Source: Valencia hispanica (lineage: Eukaryota > Chordata > Actinopteri > Cyprinodontiformes > Valenciidae). Taken from it: a DNA stretch of 64,000 nucleotides. A program made the position numbers and the translations under genes. The stretch spans positions 16,162,501 to 16,226,500 of the forward strand of contig OY747723.1 in assembly GCA_963556495.2 (NCBI GenBank), in the 5' to 3' direction. Each line of letters starts with the position of its first letter. Within the stretch, counting starts at the first letter, position 1. Shown in pieces: positions 47,541-58,946 of this stretch. The notes under the pieces are model-generated. The model searched no databases. It was not told the origin of the DNA and worked only from the letters and a program-made list of their open reading frames with translations.

Positions 47541-50056
47541 ATTCAGGGAAAATAGGGGGAGCAGAGATTAGCCAGCCAGCTCTAATAGCACATTTTAATA
47601 GAACCATTCATTCCATCTAACTTTACCAACAGTCCTTTTAGCCGCCACACTCTCACAGTTAGATTGTTGAAAACTTCCACCGGTGCATACTTTAGGCATT
47701 TGAAGTCTTTTGTGGATTGCTGGCCTGAAAGCTAGTGTGTTTCAGTTGGTTCAACAACATTTTTTAACACAGAAGCCTAATGTAAGGGCATGCAACTTTC
47801 AAAAGCAACATGAGAACAGCCTTAGCCATTAAGTACACTTCAACTTCAGTGTGCCAGCCACTCCATCACTTTTGTTTTTGGGGATGTTTTGGGCTTGCTT
47901 TCTGTTTTTCTTTTTTTTTACTACAGTTTTTTTTTCCCTTCTACGAAAAGATTACCTCTCTTTTTCTCCTCCAGGAGAGTAAACAGATATTTGCGATGAA
48001 AACAGAAGTAAAATAGGCTGGAGGAATTTTCCTGAACCTTCATCTCCGCTGTGAGACAATGTATAAATAGTGAAATAGACTAAAGAAATGATTTGATGTT
48101 GATCTGTATATGTAGGAGAAGGAAAGATTAAAGAGGTCTTCCTTTCTGTGTGCCTAACCAAAGCTGGGAAAATACCGCAAGGCTTTTCAGGGGAGACATG
48201 ATTTATTTAAATGGTTTACATGGAGGAGAACATCATGTAGTTCTTATCTAATTCTTCTTCTCTGTCTATATGGAGGGGGGATATTCCCCTCTCAAAACAC
48301 CCAGGAGTCCTCTTTTTTAATATTTACCAGTGCTGCATCATGATTTGGTGGGTGTGTTGAAACACAGACTAAAAAATGGGAACAGCAGGAAAAGAGGATT
48401 AATAATTTTTAGTTTGTTACAACTAAGTCAGGGTGTTTATTACTTAAAAGTATCCGATATTAAGTGAGGCATTGACTGTTTGTAATCTCTGTACTCAACT
48501 TTAGCTTGAAGAAAAATTCTAAATGTTTTTAACTAGAGTCCATTAGACGTCTTGCGTCTTTGATCTTAATATTACTGTTGAAATAAAGTAAAGTTTAATT
48601 GTTCTTTAAAAAACCAAAGCAATAACAACTATTCTGTTTTAGAAAGATTTTTGCACCTTCTGGAGAGATTTGGTCCGAAATCTCCCAGACATGCTGTTGA
48701 AAACTGAGCTGTGCAAGACATAGTATACAATGGCAGGCAAACTGGCCCACAGATAATATCAATACCAGCATTTTTTCACTGCTAGGAATGTTTATGTGGA
48801 ATGTCTCCCTTTATTTAAATGTGATGCTACTTATTTAAACTAAAATATATATCATTTGGCTTGATTTGTTCACATAACAGTCCTATTTGTTTTACTTTTC
48901 CCCAGAGATTTAGCTTTCTCAGTCAAATAATTCTGTTCCTGAAGCTTGTTTACTTTATATTTTGGCAATTAAGACATTTTTTTGGTAATAAACTTCCAGC
49001 TTCTTTGTCAGTGTATAGGTAATGAGGGTTGGCTTGAAAACTGGAATTTGGATAGTTAGCTAAATGTTTATGAACCGGAATCTTACAAGTCGGGGGCTTT
49101 AAAGCAAAGTATCCAGGTCACATGCTGAAGAACACCAAATTGTTCTGACTAAGTTATTTACTTGCTTAAGTATCAAGTTCATTGTAATATATTTTTCATA
49201 ATTTAGATTGGTCTTAAATTTAAATCATTACGGCCTTAAAATGGTCTAAAAAGTCACAGATTTTAAAAACCAAAACGTCCAGAAATGCGGAAAATAGTAA
49301 CCCTATTTTGTAGTACTTTTGGTTAGGACATCTTATGCAGTTTCTGTGGAGATTTGGCTTACAAATTCCCTGATACATCAATGCACTGTGTGCAACATAA
49401 TTTAGGATGACTGAAAATCTCAGTTATATTGTTTTGAAATGATTCCTGAAAACAATTTCTGCCCCTGAATTTTTCTAACTATTTTCAGGGTGTTTAATAA
49501 ACAAATCTTCATTACATTATTCACTATCAACTCCTTTGGCATGAGAAAATGTTTAACTGAACAAGCCTTGTGTTGAAACCAGGAACTGGCAGTTATCTGA
49601 AACCTGACGTCAGTCAGTGTTTGGAAGCTTGCTGTATAAGGTCCACACTGGCTTAGGTCACAAATGCCCCACACACCAATAAAATGTAGCCCCCAGTTCA
49701 AAATGGGAGCAATTCTGGTCCAAAGTCAGGAAGGTAAAGGTCAAGAAGGTTAAAAAAAACATTGTTCTTAATAGCTTTAATATTCTTACATTTTTCTGTC
49801 TGAATAACTTGTGCACTTTCTGATTAACAAATGCCCTGACACACCAGTGAACTCAATACCTGACCCAAATTATGATACTACCGCTACCATGTTTTACTGC
49901 TCAGAAGGTTCTCTGGAATGATATGTGGGCATAGAAGCATGAACTTTCTCATCAGCTTGGATTTACCTGTAGTCATCGCATGTTTAGCTTTTTTGTTCTT
50001 CTGATATTAAGGTCATGAACAGAAGCATTAGCCAGAATCAGAGAAAATTATTTAAA
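47541..50056. other. 2.5 kb mostly unassigned
   Basis: No gene was recognised. At 49850-49960 the wording ATGATACTACCGCTACCATG, then GAAGGTTCTCTGGAATGATA, hints at another Tc1-like relic read backwards, but the evidence is thin. Confidence 0.35.
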
Positions 50057-50159
50057 GTCCTAAGTAGGGTTGGACAATAATTCAATGACAACATATATCG
50101 ATCAAAATGCGATAGAAAATAAGGGTCGATAAAAAGTTCAATTTAAAAAAAGGTTTATT

Positions 50160-50341
50160 AGGGTGTCGCGTGGTGTAGTGGTTAAAACGGGCAGCCCATG
50201 TGCAGAAGCTTTGGTCCTTGATGCGGCTGTCCCCAGTTCAAGTCCCATCCCGGGTGAACTTTGCCACATGTCTTCTCCCACCTCTCTCCCCCTTCAAAAC
50301 TCTGTCCACTATCAATAAAGGCCAATCAGGCCCAAAAAACC
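50160..50341 (+). mobile_element. tRNA-derived SINE with an 18-base duplication
   Basis: The head (GTGGTGTAGTGGTTAAAACG ... GTTCAAGTCCC) has the layout of a tRNA gene with internal A and B boxes. A tRNA-unrelated body follows (CCACATGTCTTCTCCCACCT) and an AATAAAGGCC tail. TTTAAAAAAAGGTTTATT flanks it on both sides (50142-50159 and 50342-50359), a perfect duplication made by LINE machinery. The tRNA half lacks a convincing cloverleaf, so it is not a functional tRNA gene. Confidence 0.88.
50171..50246 (+). promoter_or_regulatory. Internal RNA polymerase III promoter of the SINE (A and B boxes)
   Basis: The A-box-like TGGTGTAGTGGTTAA lies at 50171-50185 and the B-box-like AGTTCAAGTCCC at 50235-50246, about 50 bases apart as in tRNA genes. 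The B box matches the GGTTCGAATCC consensus with a few changes. Whether it is still active cannot be judged. Confidence 0.65.
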
Positions 50342-50814
50342 TTTAAAAAAAGGTTTATTTCCTTCTTTATTATGGTCTATTGGTAGCTTATTACTACAGC
50401 AAACGACTTGAACTGCAAAAGATGTTGCAGCAAGGAGTGTGGAGGAAATTATATTGAGTCCCGTTTTGAACTGATACGGGGCACACATCAACACTAAAGA
50501 TAACAGTAATGAACAAAATAATACACTGAAAATTCTAGGGTCAGCAACGTTGTCGTGTCGTTTTTGTTTCTTACAAACTTTCAGTTATCGTAAAAAAGGT
50601 GTTTGAAAACAGGGTTGAATTGAATTCAGTTTCTTTATAAATATCAATTCATTAAAGAATACCATATAATGACCAGGGCTGCACTTAAAATATATTTTCT
50701 ACCTTTTTTTGATAGCTATTGATAATTTATAAGTGAATATGACTTTTCATTTTATCTATATGATTTTTTAAAATTATTATTATTTTTTTATATCACCCAG
50801 CCCTATGTTCTAAG

Positions 50815-52139
50815 TCCTGTTTGACCTTGCAGACACTACTTCTTTTTTAAGCAGCCATACCTGACTAACTATGCCTGGGGTGGGAAAAATGATTCAGAAT
50901 TACCTCAGTTTGCCCACAGTTTGTGTGCCTGAGTTGGTCTCTTTAGAGGTTCTCCATCCTAATAAGCCTCAGGCTTTAAATCTCATTCGTTCAAGCCATG
51001 ATATTCTTACATGGCACACAGGCTCAGACTTGGAGAGCTTCTTGTTCTTTCAGTAAATCAGCGAGCTCATTCATACTTGACTGCCATATCTCTAATTCAA
51101 AATGTTTCATCCCTATCCCCTTTCCCTTGGGACAAATGAAGTATCTATCAAGCAGGGTGGTTTAAATAGCTGATTCAGCTATCAATCGTCTAGAGTAAGA
51201 AGTCAGGATTTCCTCCTTTGCTGCACTGGTTTTGTCCATTCTTCTTAGTTTTCTAAAAGACCAAGAACTTTGTGTGTTTAGCTCTAAATTACCTAAGTAG
51301 GTCTTTATTGGCTGCCGCTCTATCCCTTTGCTCCCGTCTGCATTTGGTTCCTTTGCTGCGTAAGTTATTTCCCACACAGTTAAAAGCGTCTGCAGTGAAA
51401 CCATCAGGTTCTGGTGTCACTCCTTGGAGCAGGCAAAGGTACCAATTTCTCTCCTGTCAGCTTCAATTGAACGAATTGGGCCGCAAAGAGTTGCTCCACT
51501 ACACAGAGTGCTGTTGTTTCCTTCAGGGGCTTGGCAAGCATTTTCCAATACCACCCTCTATTGATGCTTCTAATGCAGCTGCTGTTGTAATCTCCCTCTC
51601 CACATAAATGTGAAACTTGTGATGTGAGCGTGGGGGGGTGCGCATACAGAGGGGAAATGATAGAAAAGCTGTAAACAGGCACATGCAAAGGAATAATGGC
51701 TTACTGCTGATATATTTTGTCCTCTTCCACAGCGGCACGTCCACAAGCAGAAAACAGATCCACAATAAGCCTTCCTGCTTTCCTTTTCTCGTATCAGTGC
51801 CACTTTTAAGTTAAGCCTGACTGCACCTCTGCATGATAGATGCTCCTGTCTCAGCTGTGCTTTTCCTAGCTCCCCCTGCTGTCCCTAATCTGTTTTTTTT
51901 ATCAACTAACTGTGGCTAAAATGTGAAGTAATATCCCCAACAAGCAGACATTGTATTTTAAGTGGAAGTCCTATTTCCACAGATTTAAAAGTGTTAATTT
52001 TAGAGCTTAATGGATGGTTTGAAACAATAATTTTTACCATGGATTTTCTTTAATCAACACAGGGTCAAAATTACACAGACTGGCTCAACAGTATACTGTA
52101 TACTGGTAGGAAAATGTGATGGCAGTCTTTAAGCTTAAA
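50815..52139. other. Unassigned DNA
   Basis: Several overlapping open frames at 51160-51800 on both strands have no recognised domain and mirror each other's composition. They are treated as chance. Confidence 0.35.
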
Positions 52140-52519
52140 CAGAGGTGGGTACCCAAAGATTGTACTCAAGTAAGAGTAGCACTAAAAGATATTTTTACTC
52201 AACTAAAAGTAAAACATTAGCTGTCCAAAAAATGACTCATGTAAGAGGGAAAAAAGTATTTGGTAAAAATGTTACTTGACTACTGCGTAACATCTGATTT
52301 AGCTTTTTTTTATTTATTTAAATGATGTCATGAGACAGACACAATTATGAAGTTATGGGCAAATTTTACTAGATAATAGACCAAAATGAAGAAAATAATA
52401 AAAATAAATGACATATTTATAAAAGCAGAAAAAAACCGTTTCTAAGTCAGTTTTCTTTTTAATATAATTACAGTAGGTAATCTACATATATATCTTAGAA
52501 CAAGGTTAAAACAGGTAGT

Positions 52520-53513
52520 TGATTGTTGAGGGCTCCAAACTTCTGAAGTCACAAGTGGAGCCCTCAACAATCACCTGGATCAATGACTACCTGACAAACA
52601 GACCACAGTTTGTGAGACTGAAGGATTGTGTGTCAAACCAGGTGGTCAGCAGCACAGGAGCACCACAGGGGACCGTACTATCACATTTCCTCTTCACTCT
52701 GTACACCTCAGACTTCAAGAACAAATCAAAGACCTGTAATCTGCAGAAATTCTCAGATGACTCTGCAACTGTCGGGTGTATCAGAGATGGACAAGAAGCT
52801 GAATAAAGAGAGCTGGTGGACCGCTTTGTGACATGATGTGGAAACAATCGTCTCACCTTGAATGTGAACAAAACAAAGAAGATGATTGTAGATTTCAGAA
52901 GAAACAGGGATAAGTCAAAAACTGTTTCCATCATGGGAGAAGAAGTGGAGGTGGTTGAGGAATATAAATACCTTGGAGTTCACCTTGACAACAGACTGGA
53001 CTGGAGACTGAACAGTGAAACCGTCTACAAGAAGGGACAGAGCAGACTGCACTTCTTGAGGAAGCTTAGGTCCTTCAAGGTTTGGAACAAGATGCTGCAA
53101 ATCTTCTACAAATCTGTTGTGGAGAGTGTAATCTCTTCAGCCGTCATCTGTCATGGTAGCAGCATCAGAGCCAGGGACTTAAAAAGGCTAAACAACCTGA
53201 TAAAGAAGGCTGGTTCTGTTCTTGGGACAACTTTGGAACATCTGAAGATGATGAAGCAAAAATGCACTCTTCATAAAATTAAAAAAATTATGGACAACCC
53301 TGAGCATCATCAGTCAAACAACAACAGTATCTTCAGTCGGAGGCTTCTTCAGTTACGCTGCAATACAGACCGCTACAGGAAATCCTTCCTGCCCACAGCC
53401 ATCATCATCTACAACAACTCCTTAAAGAATTAATTAAATGAGCTATACCGACACTTAATTTCCCTCTGGGATCAATAAAGTATTTTTGAATTGAATTGAA
53501 TTTGAATTTGAAG
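52520..53513 (+). mobile_element. 5'-truncated Rex1 LINE
   Basis: A Rex1-type RT fragment with 3' UTR ending ACTTAATTTCCCTCTGGGAT, CAATAAAGTATTTTTGAATT and GAATT/GAATTT repeats. It is truncated within the RT domain. The first 53 bases form a hairpin with its own sequence (52521-52536 pairs with 52557-52572). Confidence 0.85.
52537..53433 (+). pseudogene. Rex1 reverse transcriptase C-terminal part, two nonsense codons
   Basis: The frame shows VEPSTITWINDYLTNRPQFV, then STGAPQGTVLSHFLFTLYTS (RT block), QKFSDDSATVGC (catalytic palm, SDD form as in Rex1), LNVNKTKKMIVDFRRNR, VEEYKYLGVHLDNRLDW, KKGQSRLHFLRKLRSF and SRRLLQLRCNTDRYRKSF. TAA at 52804-52806 and TGA at 52834-52836 break one continuous frame, the latter at a position normally Trp. 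No endonuclease is present because of 5' truncation. Rex1 belongs to the CR1-related LINEs of teleosts, supporting a fish origin. Confidence 0.87.
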
Positions 53514-53807
53514 ATATGTTTTGTGTAGAAACAGGTGGTCTCTTTCAAAAATGTAGGTGTCTGTGTGTCTGTTTTTTTTAAACAAGTTTCTTCTTCATTC
53601 AGCTAATTTAGTCACAGTGGATAGAGCATCTAGAAATTTTACTCAGGTAAGAGTAGCGATACTACTTAATATTACTCACGTAAAAGTAAAAAGTACGGTG
53701 GTGTCAAACTAGGCTACTCTTAAAAGTAAGAAGTTCAAGTTCCAAGAAGTTACTCAAGTAAATGTAACTGAGTAAATGTAATTAGTTACTACTACCCACA
53801 CCTGCTG

Positions 53808-54987
53808 CTGAAGGTCGACAAAACCAGTAATCAGGTTTAGGGGGAATTACTTTTTCACAGAGGGCCAGGTTCGTTTTTTAGTTACTTGAGTATGAGTGTT
53901 ATTAACTGCAAAACAATTGAGCAAAATGAACAACAAATTCTTCTCTGGTTCAGCTTTCAGGTCAGACTGTGAAAAAGACAGAAAGGTGAGTGACTGGCAA
54001 CTCAAACTGGAAGTCTTGAGTAAACAAGAAGTGGTGGCTTACAGAGCTGCTTTCCCAGGAAATCCTTTTGAACTCTTAGGTATTGTGACTGACAGGGCCG
54101 TGCAAAAACGTTTAGATCGGCAGGTGTTTAAAGTTAAAAAGGGCCACATAGAGCAAAACTTTAAAGCACCTTGTAACAACATGACTTATAATATACCATA
54201 ATGATTACAATAACCATTATTCATCAATAATCTAAGGGAAATGCCTGATAATATATCGTTGTCATCAGATGGGGACCATGCAAAGCAAAGGTAGCCTATT
54301 TTTTATCTGATGGGGTACAATGTTGCTGCTACGACACTGCTGCTGGGCTGTGTTGATCTGAGACTGTAGACATAAAAAAAGACCATAGTAGAGCTGGTAG
54401 CTGATTAAAAATGTGTTATTAAGTACGTTCTGAAACAACTTAAATCGAAGCAGTGCCTCACAAAATCACCCCTAATATCTGACTGGTTAACCTCCATAGC
54501 ATTTTAAAACTTTAAAAGTGGAGCGATGAAATAAATTATCTTCAGCACACAACCATGAGGTAAAATATCCATAATTTGAAATATTTTAAATATAAGACTA
54601 TTCTTCATGTATTTGTTAGGAAAGATTAGAATAATTCATTTGACAAATGCATTTCAAGTTTTATTAAAATTTTCACATGTATAAATATACATTTTGTGAC
54701 ATTCTGACTTATCATATTGTATGTCTGGCTTTCCATACCTGCTGTGGTCAGAATTGTTAGTACAGTAGGATATTTTCGGCTACCGTTTATGTGAGATTTT
54801 TAGATGTGAGCTGCAAAGGGCCCTTTAGCAGCTGAGATTCTGCAGCGGTGACTTTTTTTTATTCACAGCTGCTCACATCCAGCCCAGTTAGTTAAATGTT
54901 ACTGTTGAGGGGTACAGGCAGGCCAGCACATAGACACATTCTCATCGAAAAAAATTATAACCCCCCCCCCCCAAAAAAAAAAAAAAA
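53808..54987. other. Unassigned DNA with a C12-A15 tract
   Basis: A 101-codon frame at 53896-54201 has no recognised domain. A C12 run followed by A15 (54961-54987) directly precedes an L2 fragment. Confidence 0.35.
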
Positions 54988-55203
54988 CTGTCACCTGAAG
55001 AACATTTCTAGGATTAAAGAAGGACTAATGCCGCAAAAGGACTTTGACAAATTTATCCATGTGATTATCTTTAATCAGATTGATTACTGCATCAGTGTCC
55101 TCACAGGTCAGCCTAAAAAGTCAATCAGACGGCTGCAGCTGATCCAGAACACTGCTGCTCCCGTCCTCACTAGGTGTAGAAGAGTAGAGCACATCACCCC
55201 AGC
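54988..55203 (+). pseudogene. L2-type RT fragment (second subfamily)
   Basis: The frame reads [40 protein letters not shown] and RLQLIQNTAAPVLTRCRRVE. It matches the thumb region of the full-length L2 ORF2 downstream, but on the opposite strand. Both ends are cut, so it is a short isolated piece and not a usual 3' anchored truncation. Confidence 0.8.
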
Positions 55204-55440
55204 TTCTACTTAAATTATGCGGTGGATGGTTGGAACTTGGACATATTTGGATGTTTCAACAGTACGTTGATCCTAAACACTCGTGCGAACTGGTTTAGGA
55301 ATAGAAAAATAAGAGTAACATTAAGCTTCAGGAACGGCCCTGATCTCAACCCGATTGGAAATGAATGGAGTATTTAGAAAATTCCAGGAAAACCATTTTA
55401 AATCAGTTCTGCCAAGAAGTGAAAATATATTATTTCCTTC
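55204..55440 (+). pseudogene. Tc1-like transposon fragment
   Basis: GTGGATGGTTGGAACTTGGA, TGATCCTAAACACTCGTGCG, ACATTAAGCTTCAGGAACGG and CCCTGATCTCAACCCGATTG correspond to the QQDNDPKHTS...WPDLNPIE part of a fish Tc1-like transposase. No frame or ends survive. It abuts the L2 fragment exactly at about 55204. Confidence 0.55.
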
Positions 55441-55738
55441 TGAGTATTTTAGCTCTCTAATTGTGGTTTTCCTGAAAATTAAAATAAAAAGCAATAAAAT
55501 TACTGAAGAATTAGTTGACGTTTCATTGCATAGTAATTTTATTTGGAAAATGTATGCAGCAAAACTGGCTAAGACTGAAAAAAAGTTCTGTTTAGTGTCG
55601 AGACTTTTCGAAGATGTTCTGCTGGGTTAAAGGGATAAATTAAGATGCATGAAGCTCATTAATGTGCCAGCTTCTTTGTTGAGCAGCTAAGAGATAGCCC
55701 ATACTATCTGTCGGTGACAAGGTTCAAAGGCCCAGGAG
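55441..55738. other. Unassigned DNA
   Basis: Nothing recognised before the (TA)6 that precedes the L2. Confidence 0.3.
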
Positions 55739-55948
55739 TATATATATATAGGCAAGGCAAGGCAAGGCAATTTTATTTGTATAGCACACTTTCAACAGCA
55801 GGGCAATTCAAGGTGCTTTACATGATTTGGTGATTTAAAAGAAACACATAAAAGAAACACACATTATACATGATACACAATAAAGCAAGAGAAAAATAAA
55901 AAAAAGCAAGAGAGCATGAACACATTTCATACATATAACATCAAGCAT

Positions 55949-57478
55949 TTACTCAAAGGCAATTCTAAACAGATGGGTTTTTAGTCTCGATTTAAAGCAG
56001 TTCAGAGTTTCAGCAGCTCTACACTCGTCAGGAAGTCTGTTCCAGATAAGGGGAGCATAGAAACTCAAAGCTGCTTCTCCATGTTTAGTTCTGAGTCTAG
56101 GGATGTTTAGTAGGCTAGAGTTGGAGGACCTGAGTGGTCTTGGTGGTTGGTACCATGACAACAGGTCTTCAACATATTTTGGTGCTAAGCCATGTAATGA
56201 TTTATAAACTAGTAAAAGTATTTTAAAGTCTATTGTCTGAGCTACAGGGAGCCAGTGTAAGGACTTTAGAACTGGGGTGATGTGCTCTACTTTCCTGGTT
56301 CTAGTGAGGATGCGAGCGGCAGCGTTCTGGATCAGCTGCAGCTGTCTGATTGACTTTTTAGGCAGACCTGTGAAGATGCTGTTGCAGTAATCAATCCGAC
56401 TAAAGATAAACGCATGGATGAGTTTTTCTAGGTCGTGTTGCAAAATCAGTCCTTTAATCCTAGAAATGTTCTTCAGGTGATAGAACGCTGACCTTGTTAT
56501 TGCCTTTATGTGACCCTGGAGGTTCAGGTCTGAGTCCATTACTACACCTAGGTTACGAACCTGATCAGTAGTTTCTAGCTGTATTAATTGAAGCTGTGTG
56601 CTGACTCTTGATCGTTCCTCCTTGGGTCCAAAAATAATCACTTCAGTTTTGTTTCTATTCAGCTGGAGAAAGTTATGGCACATCCATCCATTTATTTGGT
56701 CAATGCATTGATTTAGGGTTTGAATGGGTTCAGAGTCACCTGGTGACATTGTAATGTAGAGCTGAGTGTCATCCGCATAGTTATGGTAGCTAATGTTATT
56801 GGTCGCTATAATCTTGCCTAGTGGGACCATGTAGATATTAAATAAGAGGGGCCCCAGGATGGAGCCCTGGGGCACCCCACATGTGATTTCTGTTCGTTCT
56901 GATGAAAAGTTTCCTATTGAAACATAGAAGTCCCTGTTCTTTAGGTAAGACTCGAACCAGCCAAGTACTGTACCAGAGAGTCCGACCCAGCTCTCCAGTC
57001 GTTCCAATAAAATATCATGATCAACAGTGTCAAATGCTGCACTGAGGTCCAACAGAACCAGCACTGTGGTTCTTCCACAGTCTGTATTTATGCGGATGTC
57101 ATTAAATACTTTGACGAGGACAGTCTCGGTGCTGTGGTGAGCGCGGAAACCAGACTGAAAAGCATCAAAACGGTTTGTCGTTGTTATGAAGCCATTTAAC
57201 TGCTGAAACACACCTTTTTCAATAATCTTACTGATGAATGGGAGATTAGAGATTGGCCTGTAGTTCTGCATTAACGTGTTGTCCAGATTTTTCTTCTTTA
57301 GCAGTGGTTTAATAACTGCTGTTTTTAAAGCCTGAGGGAAGACACCTGATAGCAGTGATGAGTTCACTATTTGAACAAGATCAGAACCAATAACAGGAAG
57401 AACTTTCTTTAGAAAAGCTGTGGGTAGGATATCAAGACAGCAGGAGGAGGAGCTTAATTGGATAATGATTTTTTTCAA
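55949..57478 (-). pseudogene. L2 ORF2, reverse transcriptase part (frame 2)
   Basis: The frame is open for about 505 codons after the shift at 57469-57475. Motifs: [50 protein letters not shown] (catalytic Asp), [26 protein letters not shown] (catalytic Asp pair), [20 protein letters not shown] and a C-terminal [11 protein letters not shown] end. All RT core residues are present. The two halves together have the normal ORF2 size of close to 1000 codons. The run-length change could be a real mutation or a sequencing/assembly error. Confidence 0.88.
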
Positions 57479-58943
57479 GGCTGTTCTGGTTTAATTCGTG
57501 GAATTCAGACATTTTCTCTACATTGTTGTTGATTGGGGATGGCACTGGTTGTGAGTTCGATATTGAGGTACAGATTGACCGTCTAATTGTTAGAATCTTT
57601 TCAGTGAAAAAGCTGGCAAATTCATTGCAGCCCCTGGTAGAGTTTAGTTCAGGGGCTACTGTCACTAAAGGATTAGTTAGTCTTTCCACTGTTGCAAATA
57701 GAGTCCGTGCATTATTAATGTTTCTGTTGATGATTTCAGAGAAGAACGATTCCCTAGCATCTTTTATAGTTAGCTGATATCTATTCAGTCTCTCTTTGTA
57801 GATCTCATAGTGAACCTGGAGTCGAGTTTTCCGCCATTTTCTCTCGGCTCGTCGACACTCTCTTTTTTCACTACGTACCAGTGGATTACTTGTCCACGGA
57901 GACTTCTTTCTACCTGAGACTACTTTCACTTTAGTTGGAGCAATGGAATCCATGATGTCTGAGATTTTCGCAAGGAAATTATCTACCAACTTATTTACTG
58001 AGTTTGAGTTGGGAGATAAGGGGGATGTGGTGGAAGGATAAATACGTTTAAAGGTTTCTACTGAACTGTCCCCTAGAAAACGCTTTTTTATAGTGGTCTT
58101 ACTGTGGCTGGATAATTTAGCAGAGATGGTACTTTCAAAGAAAATACAGAAATGGTCAGATAATGCAATATTAATTACAGAGATGTCAGAAATATTTAAA
58201 CCTTTGCTGATAATTAAGTCCAGAGTGTGTCCTTTATTGTGTGTTGGTTGTTTGATATGCTGGATCAGTCCGAAGTTGTGGAGAGTATCATCTAATGTTT
58301 TTGCTTGTCTATCTTGGGGGTTGTCGGTATGGATGTTAAAGTCCCCCACGATGATTAGTTGGTCATAGTCGATACATATTACAGAAAGAAGGTCATTGAA
58401 GTCATTAAAGAAGTTAGAGTTAAGTTTCGGTGGTTTATATAAACTTAGAAATAACGCTTTGTTAGGCTCATTTATCTGGGTGGCTAGGTATTCAAAAGAT
58501 TCAAACACGCCCAGAGTTACCTTTTTAAAGTTCATTGAGTTGTGAAAGATGGTGGCTACACCTCCGCCTCGTTTGTGTTTTCTGTTCTCGCTTAAGAAAT
58601 TATCATTTGGAGGACTGGATTCTATTAATGAAGTTGTTTCGTTATTTTCATCTAGCCAAGTTTCTGATAAAAAAAGGGCGTGTAAATTATGCTCAGTGAT
58701 GAAGTCATTGATAAGAAAAGACTTTCCGGATAGAGATCTAATGTTTAATAAAGCTAACTTAAGTATTGTGATGACGGGCAGCTGACCCTTCCGACAGGTT
58801 ATCAATTTGAGATTTTGTTTAATATGAGAGCGTGTGGTTAACGGTTTATGTTTCCTGCTGCTGATAATCACTGATATAGCCTCAGGGGTGCCGGGTGAAT
58901 TCTGGGAGACGGTAGGGGTGGATTTATTGCCCGGTTCCCTCAA
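57432..58943 (-). pseudogene. L2 ORF2, endonuclease part (frame 1)
   Basis: The frame is open upstream of a frameshift. No ATG stands at its 5' end: the first codon that could act after the ORF1 stop is TTG at 58943, so translation may depend on reinitiation or on an internal start. APE endonuclease motifs: LALLNIRSLSGKS, LFLSETWLDE, IIVGDFNIHTDN, THNKGHTLDLIIS and ALSDHFCIFF. The linker to the RT follows (FASFFTEKILTIRRSI). It leaves the true frame at a run of seven T (57469-57475), one base away from the frame of the RT. Confidence 0.85.
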
Positions 58944-58946
58944 ATA

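Larger units (their letters stand above)
50065..50806. mobile_element. Non-autonomous hAT-like element, copy 3, with a SINE inside
   Basis: It is inverted relative to copies 1 and 2. The ends are TAGGGTTGGACAATAA and ATCACCCAGCCCTAT. The flanks are GTCCTAAG (50057-50064) and GTTCTAAG (50807-50814), seven of eight matching. The shared blocks appear reversed: GGTAGCTTATTACTACAG near 50382 and CCAGGGCTGCACTT near 50672. Without the SINE and one copy of its duplication, the length is about 540 bases, close to copy 2. Confidence 0.85.
52140..53807. mobile_element. Palindromic non-autonomous element (ACTCAAGTAA words) split by Rex1
   Basis: The left edge CAGAGGTGGGTACCC and the right edge ACTACCCACACCTG are inverted. 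Both arms repeat TACTCAAGTAAGAGTAG / ACTCAGGTAAGAGTAGCGAT words and AAAAGTAAAA motifs. Left arm about 52140-52500, right arm about 53590-53807. The Rex1 LINE lies between them. No target duplication is obvious. This matches a widespread fish palindromic repeat of probable hAT origin. Confidence 0.65.

Noticed and set aside
50160..50246. tRNA gene
   Set aside because: A and B boxes are present but the cloverleaf is not, and an 18-base duplication and SINE tail show it is a retrotransposed SINE.
51160..51803. Cluster of overlapping open frames on both strands
   Set aside because: There are no domain motifs and the frames mirror each other across strands. They are best explained by composition.
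53896..54201. 101-codon frame beginning MLLTAKQLSKMNNKFFSGSA
   Set aside because: No recognised domain, no neighbours of the same family and no supporting signals. It may be chance.
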